DNA of 64,000 nucleotides from Oceanihabitans sp. 2_MG-2023 (GTDB lineage Bacteria; Bacteroidota; Bacteroidia; Flavobacteriales; Flavobacteriaceae). Shown here piece by piece: positions 36,174 through 44,940 of the stretch (positions are counted from its first letter, which is position 1; the number at the start of each line of letters is the position of its first letter). The stretch covers positions 186,001 to 250,000 of the forward strand of contig NZ_JAUOQT010000001.1 of the NCBI RefSeq assembly GCF_030547245.1, in the 5' to 3' direction. Under the pieces are notes generated by a model that was given only the letters and a program-made list of their open reading frames with translations, was not told the DNA's origin and did no database searches. The position numbers and the translations under genes are program-made.

Positions 36174-36311
36174 CTTTTTTTAATTAAATTATAAAATGTT
36201 AAGCGCTATTAATCGATGTAAATATGTAATTTATTATTAGTTACACCTAAAATGTTCGATGAAATGCGGTATAAATTGTTGAACACAAAAAATCGTAATC
36301 TTATTCATGCA

Positions 36312-36674
36312 TTATATTAAAGAATCGCGAAGTTTTTTAGATAACCCTTTAACTACCATATCATAGGAGTGATCCACGAGTTGGATTACAAATGGAGTTT
36401 GCAGGTCGTTTTGGTGTAATTGTATGGTATTCCAGTGTTTTTTGCTCATGTGGTAACCTGGTTCTATACTTTGGTATTCTGCACGAAGTTCTTGCGCATA
36501 ATCGGGATCACACTTTAAATTTACAGATGGAGTTCCTGCTTCCCAACCTTTTAATGAAGTTAAAACAAACATTTTATCTAGTACTTTAAACACTAATGTT
36601 GTTTCATCGAAAGGAAAATGTTCTGTAACTCCTTTTTTACGCAAACAATATTCACGAAGCTGTTCTATATGCAT
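36312..36674 (-). CDS. MmcQ/YjbR family protein
   Basis: A 120-residue protein of the CyaY-like MmcQ/YjbR family, full length, with YCLRKKGVTEHFPFDETTLVF at its start, then KMFVLTSL and VNLKCDPDYAQELR, and a C-terminal HSYDMVVKGLSKK. Members are annotated as DNA-binding-like, but a biochemical role is not established. It begins 2 nt after the DUF4230 gene ends, in the same direction, so they are probably one transcript. Confidence 0.88.
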   Translation of the reverse strand: MHIEQLREYCLRKKGVTEHFPFDETTLVFKVLDKMFVLTSLKGWEAGTPSVNLKCDPDYAQELRAEYQSIEPGYHMSKKHWNTIQLHQNDLQTPFVIQLVDHSYDMVVKGLSKKLRDSLI

Positions 36675-36676
36675 GC

Positions 36677-37288
36677 TTATTCTTCAATTTTCTTTACTGG
36701 ACTTTCTTCTAATTTTAAAGCAGAATAGTCTAGTTTCCAACCAATGGTCTCAACAATACTTTCCATTAAAGAAATGGTTTGTAATGCTTCTTTTTTTGCC
36801 GCTAGCATTAAACCACTTTCTGGGACTTTATCTAAAATATGTTGTTTGGCTTCTTGGTTTAATTCGGTTAAATCGGAAGCTTCAAATTTATTAAAGTAAC
36901 CATCTTTTTTATCGTAATAATTTAAATTGGTTTCTACAGACAGGACTTCTGGTTGCGGAAAATGCGCTAAAATAATTTTCTTATTTTCGTTATCTGCTTC
37001 TAGTTGTATTTTACTTAAATCGTAACCAACATATGCTTTGGCATTAATAACCACTAATGCTTTTTTTCTACTATTGACCATCTTTAAGAAACGTTCTTTT
37101 ACATCTTCATAGTGGTAAATTTCTGCAAAATCACCTTCAACAGTAATAAATTTACATACGGTTTTTACTTTATCTAACAACAGTAGAGATTGTGAGTTTA
37201 CCAGTTGTTTATTTTTAAATGATTTAAAATAAGTAACAACTCCTAAACTTGCTAATATTCCTATAATAATTCCTAAAAAGGCTTCCAT
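36677..37288 (-). CDS. DUF4230 domain protein, membrane-anchored
   Basis: A 203-residue protein with one N-terminal membrane helix (about 3-22, FLGIIIGILASLGVVTYF) and a DUF4230 domain outside or inside the membrane (VKTVCKFITVEGDFAEIYHY; KALVVINAKAYVGYDLSK). It is of unknown function but widespread in Bacteroidota and Firmicutes. It is followed by the MmcQ gene 2 nt on and preceded by the cyclase 47 nt upstream, forming a likely operon with hemW. Confidence 0.85.
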   Translation of the reverse strand: MEAFLGIIIGILASLGVVTYFKSFKNKQLVNSQSLLLLDKVKTVCKFITVEGDFAEIYHYEDVKERFLKMVNSRKKALVVINAKAYVGYDLSKIQLEADNENKKIILAHFPQPEVLSVETNLNYYDKKDGYFNKFEASDLTELNQEAKQHILDKVPESGLMLAAKKEALQTISLMESIVETIGWKLDYSALKLEESPVKKIEE

Positions 37289-37335
37289 TAATTTAATTGG
37301 TTTTATTCTTTAACAAGCAATTTATGTACCAAAAA

Positions 37336-38094
37336 TCACTCGTTTAAAAGTGCATACAAAATTGGTTTACTTGGTGAAGCATCATTTTCAAAAGGTGCTA
37401 TTTGTAAATTTAAAAAATAGGTGCCATCGGTTACATTATTTGGCACAAAAATAAGCTCTGTTATGGTTGCTTTTAATCTTAATTTTCCTTTTGTATTCCA
37501 AAAAGCATTATGTGCTAAAAGCTTACCATCATCTTTTTCCTTATCTATACTTGGTAAATCTATAAGTAAATGTTCTACTCCTTTTTCTCTTAAATATATT
37601 GCAGCATCTTCTAACAAATAAGGTGGATTAGTATGCGAATATTGTGCAGACAACTTCTCTTTAGTATTAGATAAAGTTCGTATTACTACAGCTTTTCTTT
37701 TTTTGTTTCCCAAGGCAAATTGGATTTGTTTTTTTGAAATTACAAAATCCTCTCCAAGTTTTTCAGGAGCAACGGTTATTACTTCGGCTAAAAAGAAAAA
37801 CTTTTTTAAATTCGTATTTACAGAGTGTACTTTTTCTACAATATGACCAACACATTCGGTATGTGTACCATGTGCATGTGGATTAAAACATATATTATTA
37901 AAATTAATACTTGCACCTTCTTTTACACTTGCTATCCAACCATTATCTTGAACTGGCTCTATAGTTGGTTCATCTAAATACCAAGCATTTACATTGTTTT
38001 TAGATGCTATTAGTGGAATAGAAATGTCTAATGGTTTCGAAAAATCTATCTTATATTTTTTTGAATTGGTTTCTATAGTTGCTATCATACCCAA
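37336..38094 (-). CDS. Cyclase / kynurenine-formamidase-like family protein
   Basis: A 252-residue metal-dependent hydrolase-like protein of the cyclase family. The metal motif appears as HAHGTHTECVGH (about 72-83), a variant of HxGTHxDxPxH in which the Asp is Glu. Other family elements, such as HNAFWNTKGKL near the C-terminus, are visible. Members hydrolyse formylkynurenine or similar amides, but the substrate here is unknown. It starts 5 nt after hemW, implying co-transcription. Confidence 0.82.
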   Translation of the reverse strand: MGMIATIETNSKKYKIDFSKPLDISIPLIASKNNVNAWYLDEPTIEPVQDNGWIASVKEGASINFNNICFNPHAHGTHTECVGHIVEKVHSVNTNLKKFFFLAEVITVAPEKLGEDFVISKKQIQFALGNKKRKAVVIRTLSNTKEKLSAQYSHTNPPYLLEDAAIYLREKGVEHLLIDLPSIDKEKDDGKLLAHNAFWNTKGKLRLKATITELIFVPNNVTDGTYFLNLQIAPFENDASPSKPILYALLNE

Positions 38095-38099
38095 ATATA

Positions 38100-39248
38100 C
38101 TAAATCATAAAGAGTTCGGAAGCAATTCCATCGACTAAAAATTTACCTTTTTGAGTTGTTTTTAGGAAAAATTCTTCGACAAGCTCGGAAGGATCGCTTG
38201 TAATATTTACTAATCCTTCGGCAATATATTTTTGTGAAGTTTGCAACAAATGCTTTTTATATTCTGTTCCAAAATCGTTTTCTACCTTTTGTAAAGCAAC
38301 GCCCCAAATGGTTCGTAATCTGGTCATAACGTATTCGTTGTATCGGTCTGAAACACTTAATTCCTCTATGGTATTTGGAAGCATATTATTTTGAATTGCT
38401 TCTATGTATTTGCTATTATTTGAAACATTCCAACTACGTTGTGTTTGGTGAAATGAATGTGCCGAAGGACCAATACCTAAGTATTTTTTTCCTTCCCAAT
38501 AACTTGTATTGTGTTTTGAAAAATAGTTAGGTTTCCCAAAATTAGAAATTTCATAATGTATAAAACCTTGCTTTTGAGTTTCTGCCACCAAACAATTAAA
38601 ATGCTGTAATGCTAAGTCTTCATCCATTGGTGGATAATTCCCTTTTTTAATAAAAGTAGCTAATGCGGTTTTAGGTTCTACCGTTAAAGCGTAGCTTGAA
38701 ATGTGATTTATTCCAAACTGAAATGCTTTATTTAAGTTTTTTTGCCACTTATCTATTGACATATTTGGAATTCCATAAATCAAGTCAATTGTAATATTAT
38801 CGTAATATTGCGTTGCATATTTTAAACACTTTTCTGCTTCTTCTGCATTATGTGCTCTATTCATACTTATTAAGTCATCTTGAAAAAAAGATTGTACACC
38901 AATACTCAATCTATTGATTGGTGTTTTAGAGAGTTGGATAATTCTTTCTTTGGTTAAATCGTCTGGATTTGCTTCTAATGTTATTTCTGGATCTTTGGAA
39001 ACCTTAAAATTTTTATAAATAGATGTTATTAATAAAAGAAGTTCCTCATTGGTAAGTAATGACGGTGTTCCTCCTCCAAAATAAATAGTTTCTACTACTT
39101 GATTTTCTAGTTCGTTTTTACGAAGCTGTAACTCTGTAATTAGTGTTTGAATGAGTTCGTCTTTCTTCTTCATAGAAGTAGAAAAATGAAAGTCGCAATA
39201 ATGACATGCTTGCTTGCAAAATGGTATGTGAATGTAGATGCCGCTCAT
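38100..39248 (-). CDS. hemW: HemW-like radical SAM heme chaperone
   Basis: A 382-residue protein related to coproporphyrinogen III oxidase HemN but of HemW type: it lacks the HemN N-terminal extension and begins MSGIYIHIPFCKQACHYCDF. The iron-sulfur cysteines are C11, C15 and C18 (CxxxCxxC). YFGGGTPSLL, NRLSIGVQSFF and DLIYGIPNMS are conserved. HemW is thought to deliver heme to target proteins. It lies upstream of the cyclase gene and downstream of ruvC. Confidence 0.92.
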   Translation of the reverse strand: MSGIYIHIPFCKQACHYCDFHFSTSMKKKDELIQTLITELQLRKNELENQVVETIYFGGGTPSLLTNEELLLLITSIYKNFKVSKDPEITLEANPDDLTKERIIQLSKTPINRLSIGVQSFFQDDLISMNRAHNAEEAEKCLKYATQYYDNITIDLIYGIPNMSIDKWQKNLNKAFQFGINHISSYALTVEPKTALATFIKKGNYPPMDEDLALQHFNCLVAETQKQGFIHYEISNFGKPNYFSKHNTSYWEGKKYLGIGPSAHSFHQTQRSWNVSNNSKYIEAIQNNMLPNTIEELSVSDRYNEYVMTRLRTIWGVALQKVENDFGTEYKKHLLQTSQKYIAEGLVNITSDPSELVEEFFLKTTQKGKFLVDGIASELFMI

Positions 39249-39367
39249 TTTAGTATTTAGTAGCAGTTATTATATTTAATTAGCATTCTAGAAATAAAAA
39301 CAAATTAATCTTACGCTTGTAACAGTTTATGGTTAATTTACAATACTATACTTGTAACGATTACTGG

Positions 39368-39919
39368 CTACTTAATTCGATCTTCATTCTGTTTTACAAA
39401 ACTGTCCCAGCCAGAATAACTTTTACCGACAGTAATTTTCCCTGAATTATAAAAATGGCAAACCGCTGCTGCCAATCCATCTGTTGCATCTAAGTTTTTA
39501 GGTAAAGTTTTTAATCCCAACATACTTTGCAACATTTTAGCTACTTGTTCTTTACTCGCATTACCATTTCCTGTTACTGCCATTTTTATCTTTTTTGGCA
39601 AGTACTCTGTAATAGGTATTTCTCGCGAAAGTCCAGCTGCCATTGCAACCCCTTGTGCTCTACCAAGCTTAAGCATACTTTGTACATTCTTACCAAAAAA
39701 AGGTGCTTCGATAGCTATTTCGTCTGGATGGTGAGTATCTATTAGCTCGATGGTACGTTCAAAAATAAGTTTCAGTTTTAGATAATGGTCTTTGTATTTT
39801 TTTAAATCTAATTCATTTAACTGCAAGAATTCCATTTTTTTATTTCTGACTCTTATAAGGCCGAAACCCATAATTGTAGTTCCTGGATCAATTCCTAAAA
39901 TAATTCTATCTTCACTCAT
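39368..39919 (-). CDS. ruvC: Holliday junction endonuclease RuvC
   Basis: A 183-residue resolvase that cuts Holliday junctions with RuvAB in recombinational repair. The first acidic residue is D11 in LGIDPGTT. The EAPFFGKN region supplies the Glu, and the C-terminal DATDGLAAAVCHF region supplies the last two acidic ligands. The length is normal. Its ATG overlaps the stop of the upstream outer-membrane protein gene by one base (TAATG), suggesting translational coupling. Confidence 0.95.
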   Translation of the reverse strand: MSEDRIILGIDPGTTIMGFGLIRVRNKKMEFLQLNELDLKKYKDHYLKLKLIFERTIELIDTHHPDEIAIEAPFFGKNVQSMLKLGRAQGVAMAAGLSREIPITEYLPKKIKMAVTGNGNASKEQVAKMLQSMLGLKTLPKNLDATDGLAAAVCHFYNSGKITVGKSYSGWDSFVKQNEDRIK

Positions 39920-40554
39920 TATTCACAATAATAACAACCACTTAATGAAATAGAAATACCAACTGTTGCAGTTAAGAGGTTTCCGTTAAAAGTTCCAAAT
40001 CCGTCAACGACATTATCATAATCGCCACTAAATGCATAAATGTATGATGTGTCTAAGAAAACAGACAATCCTTGTGAAATTCCATAATGAAACTCTAAAC
40101 CAGCCATGGCATTAAGAAAAGATTCTTTGTTATTGGTATACTCTCCTAAAGGTTTTACAAAAGTAAACCCTGGTCCTGCATGCGCCATTATAGCATAATT
40201 TTGAGGCAAACGAATTAAACTTCCTAGGTCGTAAACCACTTGTGCATTTATTCTAGAATAATTAACTTTAAAATCGGGAGAGTTACTAGCATTAGATAAT
40301 CGATTATAACCAAAATCTAATTTAGTCCCCAAATTTCTACTAAACATACGTTGCAAACCAATGTGTACTGTTGGAAAATTTATAGGTTTTGCTTCGAAAG
40401 TCGAAACAAATGCGGTTTGGCTAGGGCTATTAATTCCTACTGCAAATTGTGCTTTCCAAGTGCTGGTTTCACTTTGTGAAAAACCCGAAAAGCAAAAGAA
40501 ACTTAAAAGCAATACGAATATGAAGGTCTTAAATGTTTTATTTGGTATTATCAT
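39919..40554 (-). CDS. Outer-membrane beta-barrel-like protein
   Basis: I place the start at 40554 (211 aa, MIIPNKTFKTF), because it is followed directly by a good signal peptide ending FSQ. The longer reading would begin inside the divergent flippase gene region. The mature protein consists of alternating strands typical of small Bacteroidota barrels (VHIGLQRMFSRNLGTKLDFGY, INAQVVYDLG, GAMAGLEFHYG-like), and the C-terminus ends GCYYCE rather than an aromatic residue. No function is recognised. It is coupled to ruvC. Confidence 0.72.
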   Translation of the reverse strand: MIIPNKTFKTFIFVLLLSFFCFSGFSQSETSTWKAQFAVGINSPSQTAFVSTFEAKPINFPTVHIGLQRMFSRNLGTKLDFGYNRLSNASNSPDFKVNYSRINAQVVYDLGSLIRLPQNYAIMAHAGPGFTFVKPLGEYTNNKESFLNAMAGLEFHYGISQGLSVFLDTSYIYAFSGDYDNVVDGFGTFNGNLLTATVGISISLSGCYYCE

Positions 40555-40592
40555 AAAGCAATATTGTGTTAATTTGTGCATTTTAGCACAAA

Positions 40593-41564
40593 ATGTATAA
40601 GGCACTACCATACAAAACTAAACAATTCTTTTTTGTACTTATTAAATTAAGTATTGTAATTGGTGCTTTTTATTTTATTTACAACAAACTAACGACAAAC
40701 AACAATTTAGATTTTAGTGAATTTGTTTCTTTTTTAAACAAAAACAACATTTTTTCATTAAAAACCATCTTAATTTTACTGTTTTTAAGCATTTTAAATT
40801 GGATTTTAGAAAGTGTAAAATGGCAAATCTTAGTGAACTCTATAAAAAAAACATCTTTTTATGAAGCCTTAAAACAAAGCTTAGGTGCTTTAACAGCATC
40901 CATCTTTACACCAAATAGAATTGGTGATTATGGAGCAAAAGCTTTATATTTTACTTCTCTATATAGAAAACGAATTGTGCTTTTAAATCTTATTGGCAAC
41001 TTAACACAAATGACCATCACTGTGCTTTTTGGTGCTTTTGGCTTGTACTTTTTTGTAACAGAATACCAAATAGAGCTTAACCTTTTAAGAATATCTAGAT
41101 TTCTCATTATTATTGTTATAGCTTTTGGCTTTACTATTATTGGAGTAAAACAAAAACGCTTTAAAATAAAAGGGTTCGCTATTGAAAAAGTTATAAATTT
41201 CATTAAAAACCTAGCATTAAAAACAATAGTCTATAGTTTTATATTGTCACTTTTAAGATACTTAGTTTTTTCGTTTCAATTTTACTTTTTACTTCGTGTT
41301 TTTGGTGTTGAAACATCCTATTTTCATGCTATGGTTGCTATAACAAGTATGTATTTAATCGCTTCTGTAATTCCGTCAATATTTATTTTTGACATCCTCA
41401 TTAAAGGAAGTGTCGCTGTTTATATTTTCACAACTGTTGGCGTAAACGAATTTACCATATTAAGTATTGTACTGCTTATGTGGATTTTAAATTTCGTATT
41501 ACCAAGCATACTTGGGAGCTTTTATGTGCTTACCTTTAAACTTCCAAAAAACAAAACCACATGA
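40593..41564 (+). CDS. Flippase-like (UPF0104/AglD-type) membrane protein
   Basis: A 323-residue polytopic inner-membrane protein with about eight hydrophobic segments. It matches the lysylphosphatidylglycerol synthase TM-region family (EALKQSLGALTASIFTPNRIGDYGAKA). Members lacking the synthetase domain are thought to flip lipids. Its stop overlaps the following glycosyltransferase ATG by 4 nt, so the two probably act together on a glycolipid or envelope polymer. The substrate is not readable. Confidence 0.82.
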   Translation: MYKALPYKTKQFFFVLIKLSIVIGAFYFIYNKLTTNNNLDFSEFVSFLNKNNIFSLKTILILLFLSILNWILESVKWQILVNSIKKTSFYEALKQSLGALTASIFTPNRIGDYGAKALYFTSLYRKRIVLLNLIGNLTQMTITVLFGAFGLYFFVTEYQIELNLLRISRFLIIIVIAFGFTIIGVKQKRFKIKGFAIEKVINFIKNLALKTIVYSFILSLLRYLVFSFQFYFLLRVFGVETSYFHAMVAITSMYLIASVIPSIFIFDILIKGSVAVYIFTTVGVNEFTILSIVLLMWILNFVLPSILGSFYVLTFKLPKNKTT

Positions 41565-42709
41565 TCCTTTTACTTTTTATTGGCATCACACTCGTTTACA
41601 TATTTTTAATAGGAATTTTGGCCTTTGGTTTTGACAAAGTAAAGCGCTTTGCCATGGAAGACTTGGAAGCTAAGACTAGCTTTTCTGTGGTTATTCCGTT
41701 TAGGAATGAAGCTGAAAATTTACCTTCACTTTTAAAATCGTTGGAAGCTTTACAATACCCAAAACATTTGTATGAAATTATTTTAGTTAATGATGCATCG
41801 GAAGATAATTCGGTAACTATTATTGAAAAGGTACTCCACACCAATTTACGTAAAGATAAATTCACTAGAAATCCTATAAAAATTATTAATAATTTACGGG
41901 AAAGTGATTCGCCAAAAAAAGACGCCATAACATCTGCAATACAAATTGCAAAATACGATTGGATAATTACTACAGATGCCGATTGTATTTTACCAAAGTT
42001 TTGGCTAGATACCTTTGATGCTTTTATTCAAAAAAGGGACGCCGATTTTATAGTAGCTCCAGTTACGTATAGCAAGGCAAAAACTTTTCTAGACCGCTTT
42101 CAATTACTAGATTTTTTAAGCCTTCAAGGTGCAACTATTGGTGGTTTTGGAATACAGAAACCTTTTTTATGTAACGGCGCAAATTTAGGATATAGAAAAG
42201 ATTTTTTTAAAACGGTTCAAGGATTTCATGGCAATACCAATATTGCAAGTGGCGACGATATTTTCCTTCTTGAAAAAGCATTAAAACAGGATGCAAAAAA
42301 AGTGCATTATTTAAAATCGGAACATGTAATTGTAACCACAGAAGCTGTTAAAAACTTTAAAGATTTGATATCTCAACGTGTACGTTGGGCTTCTAAATCT
42401 GCTAGCTATAAAAACAACTTTGCAAAAGCTGTTGGTCTCTTGGTTTTACTTATGAATGCCTCCCTTATTTGTCTATTAACTTTATGCATAACAGGCATAT
42501 TTAATGTTAAAGTATTATTGTATTTATTTTTAATAAAATGCAGTATCGACTTTTTATTACTCTTTAAAACACTTCGTTTTTATAAACAAGAAACCTTTTT
42601 ACCTTCTTTTATTTTTAGTTGTTTTCTGTATCCTTTTTTTAGTGTTTACGTCGTTTTTGTTTCGGTTTTTTCTAATTACAAATGGAAAGGTAGAGCCTTT
42701 AAAAAATAA
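41561..42709 (+). CDS. Family 2 glycosyltransferase, membrane-anchored
   Basis: A 382-residue GT2 enzyme using a nucleotide sugar. An N-terminal membrane helix (about 1-20) precedes the catalytic domain with VVIPFRNEAENLPSLLKSLE, LVNDASEDNS, TTDADC (the DxD-type motif) and RVRWASKS (QxxRW-like, here QRVRW). C-terminal membrane segments span about 290-380. It is translationally coupled (ATGA overlap) to the flippase-like gene. It probably glycosylates a lipid or surface polymer. Confidence 0.88.
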   Translation: MILLLFIGITLVYIFLIGILAFGFDKVKRFAMEDLEAKTSFSVVIPFRNEAENLPSLLKSLEALQYPKHLYEIILVNDASEDNSVTIIEKVLHTNLRKDKFTRNPIKIINNLRESDSPKKDAITSAIQIAKYDWIITTDADCILPKFWLDTFDAFIQKRDADFIVAPVTYSKAKTFLDRFQLLDFLSLQGATIGGFGIQKPFLCNGANLGYRKDFFKTVQGFHGNTNIASGDDIFLLEKALKQDAKKVHYLKSEHVIVTTEAVKNFKDLISQRVRWASKSASYKNNFAKAVGLLVLLMNASLICLLTLCITGIFNVKVLLYLFLIKCSIDFLLLFKTLRFYKQETFLPSFIFSCFLYPFFSVYVVFVSVFSNYKWKGRAFKK

Positions 42710-42758
42710 GATTTGTACCGTATATATTTTGTAGATTTACCATGATAAATGAAACCAT

Positions 42759-43490
42759 ATGCGTTTAGATAAAACATCGAATCCTGCTTTTACAAATTTC
42801 TTTTGGAACGACAGAAAATCCTCCTCAGCAAAAATGACAGTTTCTGGTATATTTATGAAATCGCTTTTTTGTATTGCAATTATTGCTGCAATAACGGTAT
42901 TTATTTGGAAACTATATAGTTCGGGCTGGGATATCGAATGGTTTCTTTATGGCGGAATTATTGCATCTATAATTATAAGTATCACTATCTCTTACAAACA
43001 CGGTTGGGCACCTTTTCTTGTGCCTTTATACGCTATAGCTAAAGGTTGTTTTCTAGGTGGAATAAGTAGTTTTGCACATGCTAAATTTCCTAATATGCCT
43101 TACCAAGCAATTGGTGTTACTATTATAACTTTTTTCACGATACTTTTTCTATATCAAACTAGAATTATTGCAGTTACTCAAAAACTAAAAAGTATTATTA
43201 TTACTGCTGCATCAAGTATCTTTTTAGTGTATATTATTTCGTGGGTTTTAAGCTTTTTTGGAATTCAATCTTTTATTTGGGGAACTTCATTAATTGCAAT
43301 TGCATTTAATGTGATTGCTGCTTTTGTTGCATCATTAACGCTGCTTTTAGATTTTCAATATATTGAAAGACAAAAAAACAAAGCGCCTAAAAGTAAAGAA
43401 TGGCTTGCTACTTGGGGTCTTTTAGTATCTTTAGTCTGGTTGTATGTCGAGATTTTGAGACTAATGAAAAAATTAGCTATTCGGTATTAG
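42759..43490 (+). CDS. Bax inhibitor-1 / YccA-type membrane protein
   Basis: A 243-residue protein with seven hydrophobic helices and the family features PLYAIAKGCFLGGISSFAHAKFPN and the terminal KEWLATWGLLVSLVWLYVEILRL. Bacterial members are linked to calcium leak or to FtsH control, but the role here is unknown. It is preceded by the glycosyltransferase 49 nt upstream; membership of the same transcript is possible. Confidence 0.85.
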   Translation: MRLDKTSNPAFTNFFWNDRKSSSAKMTVSGIFMKSLFCIAIIAAITVFIWKLYSSGWDIEWFLYGGIIASIIISITISYKHGWAPFLVPLYAIAKGCFLGGISSFAHAKFPNMPYQAIGVTIITFFTILFLYQTRIIAVTQKLKSIIITAASSIFLVYIISWVLSFFGIQSFIWGTSLIAIAFNVIAAFVASLTLLLDFQYIERQKNKAPKSKEWLATWGLLVSLVWLYVEILRLMKKLAIRY

Positions 43491-43531
43491 TACTCGGCAA
43501 CTACAGACAAGAAGGTAGAATTAAAAAAAAA

Positions 43532-44008
43532 CTAATCTACCTGAATTTGAATTGGCAAAGTAAACTGTGTTTTTACTTGTTGACCACGTTTAATTGCTGG
43601 ATATATTTCTGGTAAAAAATCTAAGCTCTCATATAATAAATCTTCAATATTTGGTATTTCAACTAAAGTTATAGAATCGATTTTTGCATCCATAAGATGC
43701 AGTTCTCCAGTTTCAGAAATTTGAAAATGCACTAAAATGGTATCTTGAATGTCTTGAGTAACGACTATTTTTTGTGAAGTTAAATTCTTGTAAATAGCTT
43801 CTGTTAGCGTATTTTGAAAACAGACTTTCTTACTTTCTTGATTGGAAGAAGTAGAACAAGTTTTAAAAGTTGGGTAAACATCAACATCCCTCCAATTAAA
43901 CGTTTGTAATTCTTCTTCAAGAATAGCTTCGGAAGATGTTTTCTTCACATTAAAATAGTTACAGGAAGTAACTACTAAGAATAATAAAAAAAGCAGGATT
44001 CTTTGCAT
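43532..44008 (-). CDS. Lipoprotein with TonB C-terminal-like domain
   Basis: A 158-residue exported lipoprotein (lipobox LVVTSC, Cys16). The C-terminal half has the sequence pattern of the TonB-C/energy-transducer fold (DTILVHFQISETGELH, then LPEIYPAIKRGQQVKTQFTLPIQIQV), similar to the C-terminus of the M56 protein at 44941-46377. It lacks a membrane anchor for energy transfer, so it is not a classical TonB. The role is unknown. Confidence 0.7.
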   Translation of the reverse strand: MQRILLFLLFLVVTSCNYFNVKKTSSEAILEEELQTFNWRDVDVYPTFKTCSTSSNQESKKVCFQNTLTEAIYKNLTSQKIVVTQDIQDTILVHFQISETGELHLMDAKIDSITLVEIPNIEDLLYESLDFLPEIYPAIKRGQQVKTQFTLPIQIQVD

Positions 44009-44051
44009 ATATTAAAGAAAACCGAAAAATACAATTTATTATTGAATGTTG

Positions 44052-44735
44052 TTATTTCTTAACCACAAACATACTAGAATGCGTTTTAGAGCCTTGTTTT
44101 ATTTTTAAAACATAAACACCATCTTCTAGCTTTTCTACATTAATAGTTTTAATAAGCTGATTTTTTATATGGTAGTTTTTATCATCATAAAAACGTACGC
44201 CATTTAAGTTAAAGATTTCAAAATCATAATTTCCTTCGATTGCTGTTTTAAACTCTATGTTTAAATTAACAGATGCCGGATTGGGGTAAACAACAATATT
44301 CTCTTCTAAATTAAAAGAATCACAACAAACTTCTTCTTGTACTTTTTTAGAATTTCGATACCCTAATTTAATGTTTTTTGTAAGTGTTCTACCTTCGCTT
44401 AAAACTTTAAACTCTAGAGTATCAAAAGGTTTGTGGGAAGCAATTATTTTTTTTGCTTCTACCATTTTATTTACTTCTATGTTATTAATAGATAAGACAA
44501 CATCTTCAATTAATAATTTGTTTACATCTGCAGCAGTATTTTCTAATACATTTAAAATAATAACACCTTTTTCTGTTTCTCTACCACAAGGGCCTCCAAA
44601 CTGCACACCTAAATAAGCCTTTTCGTAAACAACTTTATCTATAGTACATGTTTTTTTACAATCTTTTTCTGACTGTGAAAATATTGGTGTTACGCAAAAA
44701 AAGAATCCAAATAAGAATAGTAAACTGTTTTTCAT
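44052..44735 (-). CDS. PDZ-domain protein with T9SS sorting domain
   Basis: A 227-residue exported protein. A signal peptide (1-20) is followed by a PDZ-like domain (about 32-125, AYLGVQFGGPCGRETEKGV, VINIEVNKMVEAKKII-type binding groove) with several cysteines. A T9SS type-A sorting domain occupies about 145-227 (VYPNPASVNLNI, ending FVVKK). It is expected on the cell surface. There is no protease domain, so it probably binds peptides or assembles complexes. It has its own transcription unit behind the terminator at 44882-44907. Confidence 0.85.
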   Translation of the reverse strand: MKNSLLFLFGFFFCVTPIFSQSEKDCKKTCTIDKVVYEKAYLGVQFGGPCGRETEKGVIILNVLENTAADVNKLLIEDVVLSINNIEVNKMVEAKKIIASHKPFDTLEFKVLSEGRTLTKNIKLGYRNSKKVQEEVCCDSFNLEENIVVYPNPASVNLNIEFKTAIEGNYDFEIFNLNGVRFYDDKNYHIKNQLIKTINVEKLEDGVYVLKIKQGSKTHSSMFVVKK

Positions 44736-44881
44736 ATTGCTAAGTAAATAAAAAAAGTTTTCTTATAAATAAAAAACTCCAAATTATTAAGATTTGCTAA
44801 TTAAATGCAAAAAAACAGGTTTAAATGCCGCTCAATCCATCTAATTGTTTGCGAAGCATTAGAAATACCTCCTAAAAATTT

Positions 44882-44907
44882 AAAACCGAAGATTAATCTT
44901 CGGTTTT
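44882..44907 (-). terminator. Terminator of the second blaI-M56 operon
   Basis: A perfect 26-bp palindrome (AAAACCGAAGATT with AATCTTCGGTTTT), 34 nt past the M56 stop on the minus strand; its 3' arm ends in TTTTA. Confidence 0.75.
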
Positions 44908-44940
44908 AAATTTAAGAAACAAAAATGTTTTAAAAGTGTT

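Noticed and set aside
39919-40611. Longer outer-membrane protein reading from 40611
   Set aside because: It would run into the divergent flippase-like gene and put 19 residues before the signal peptide.
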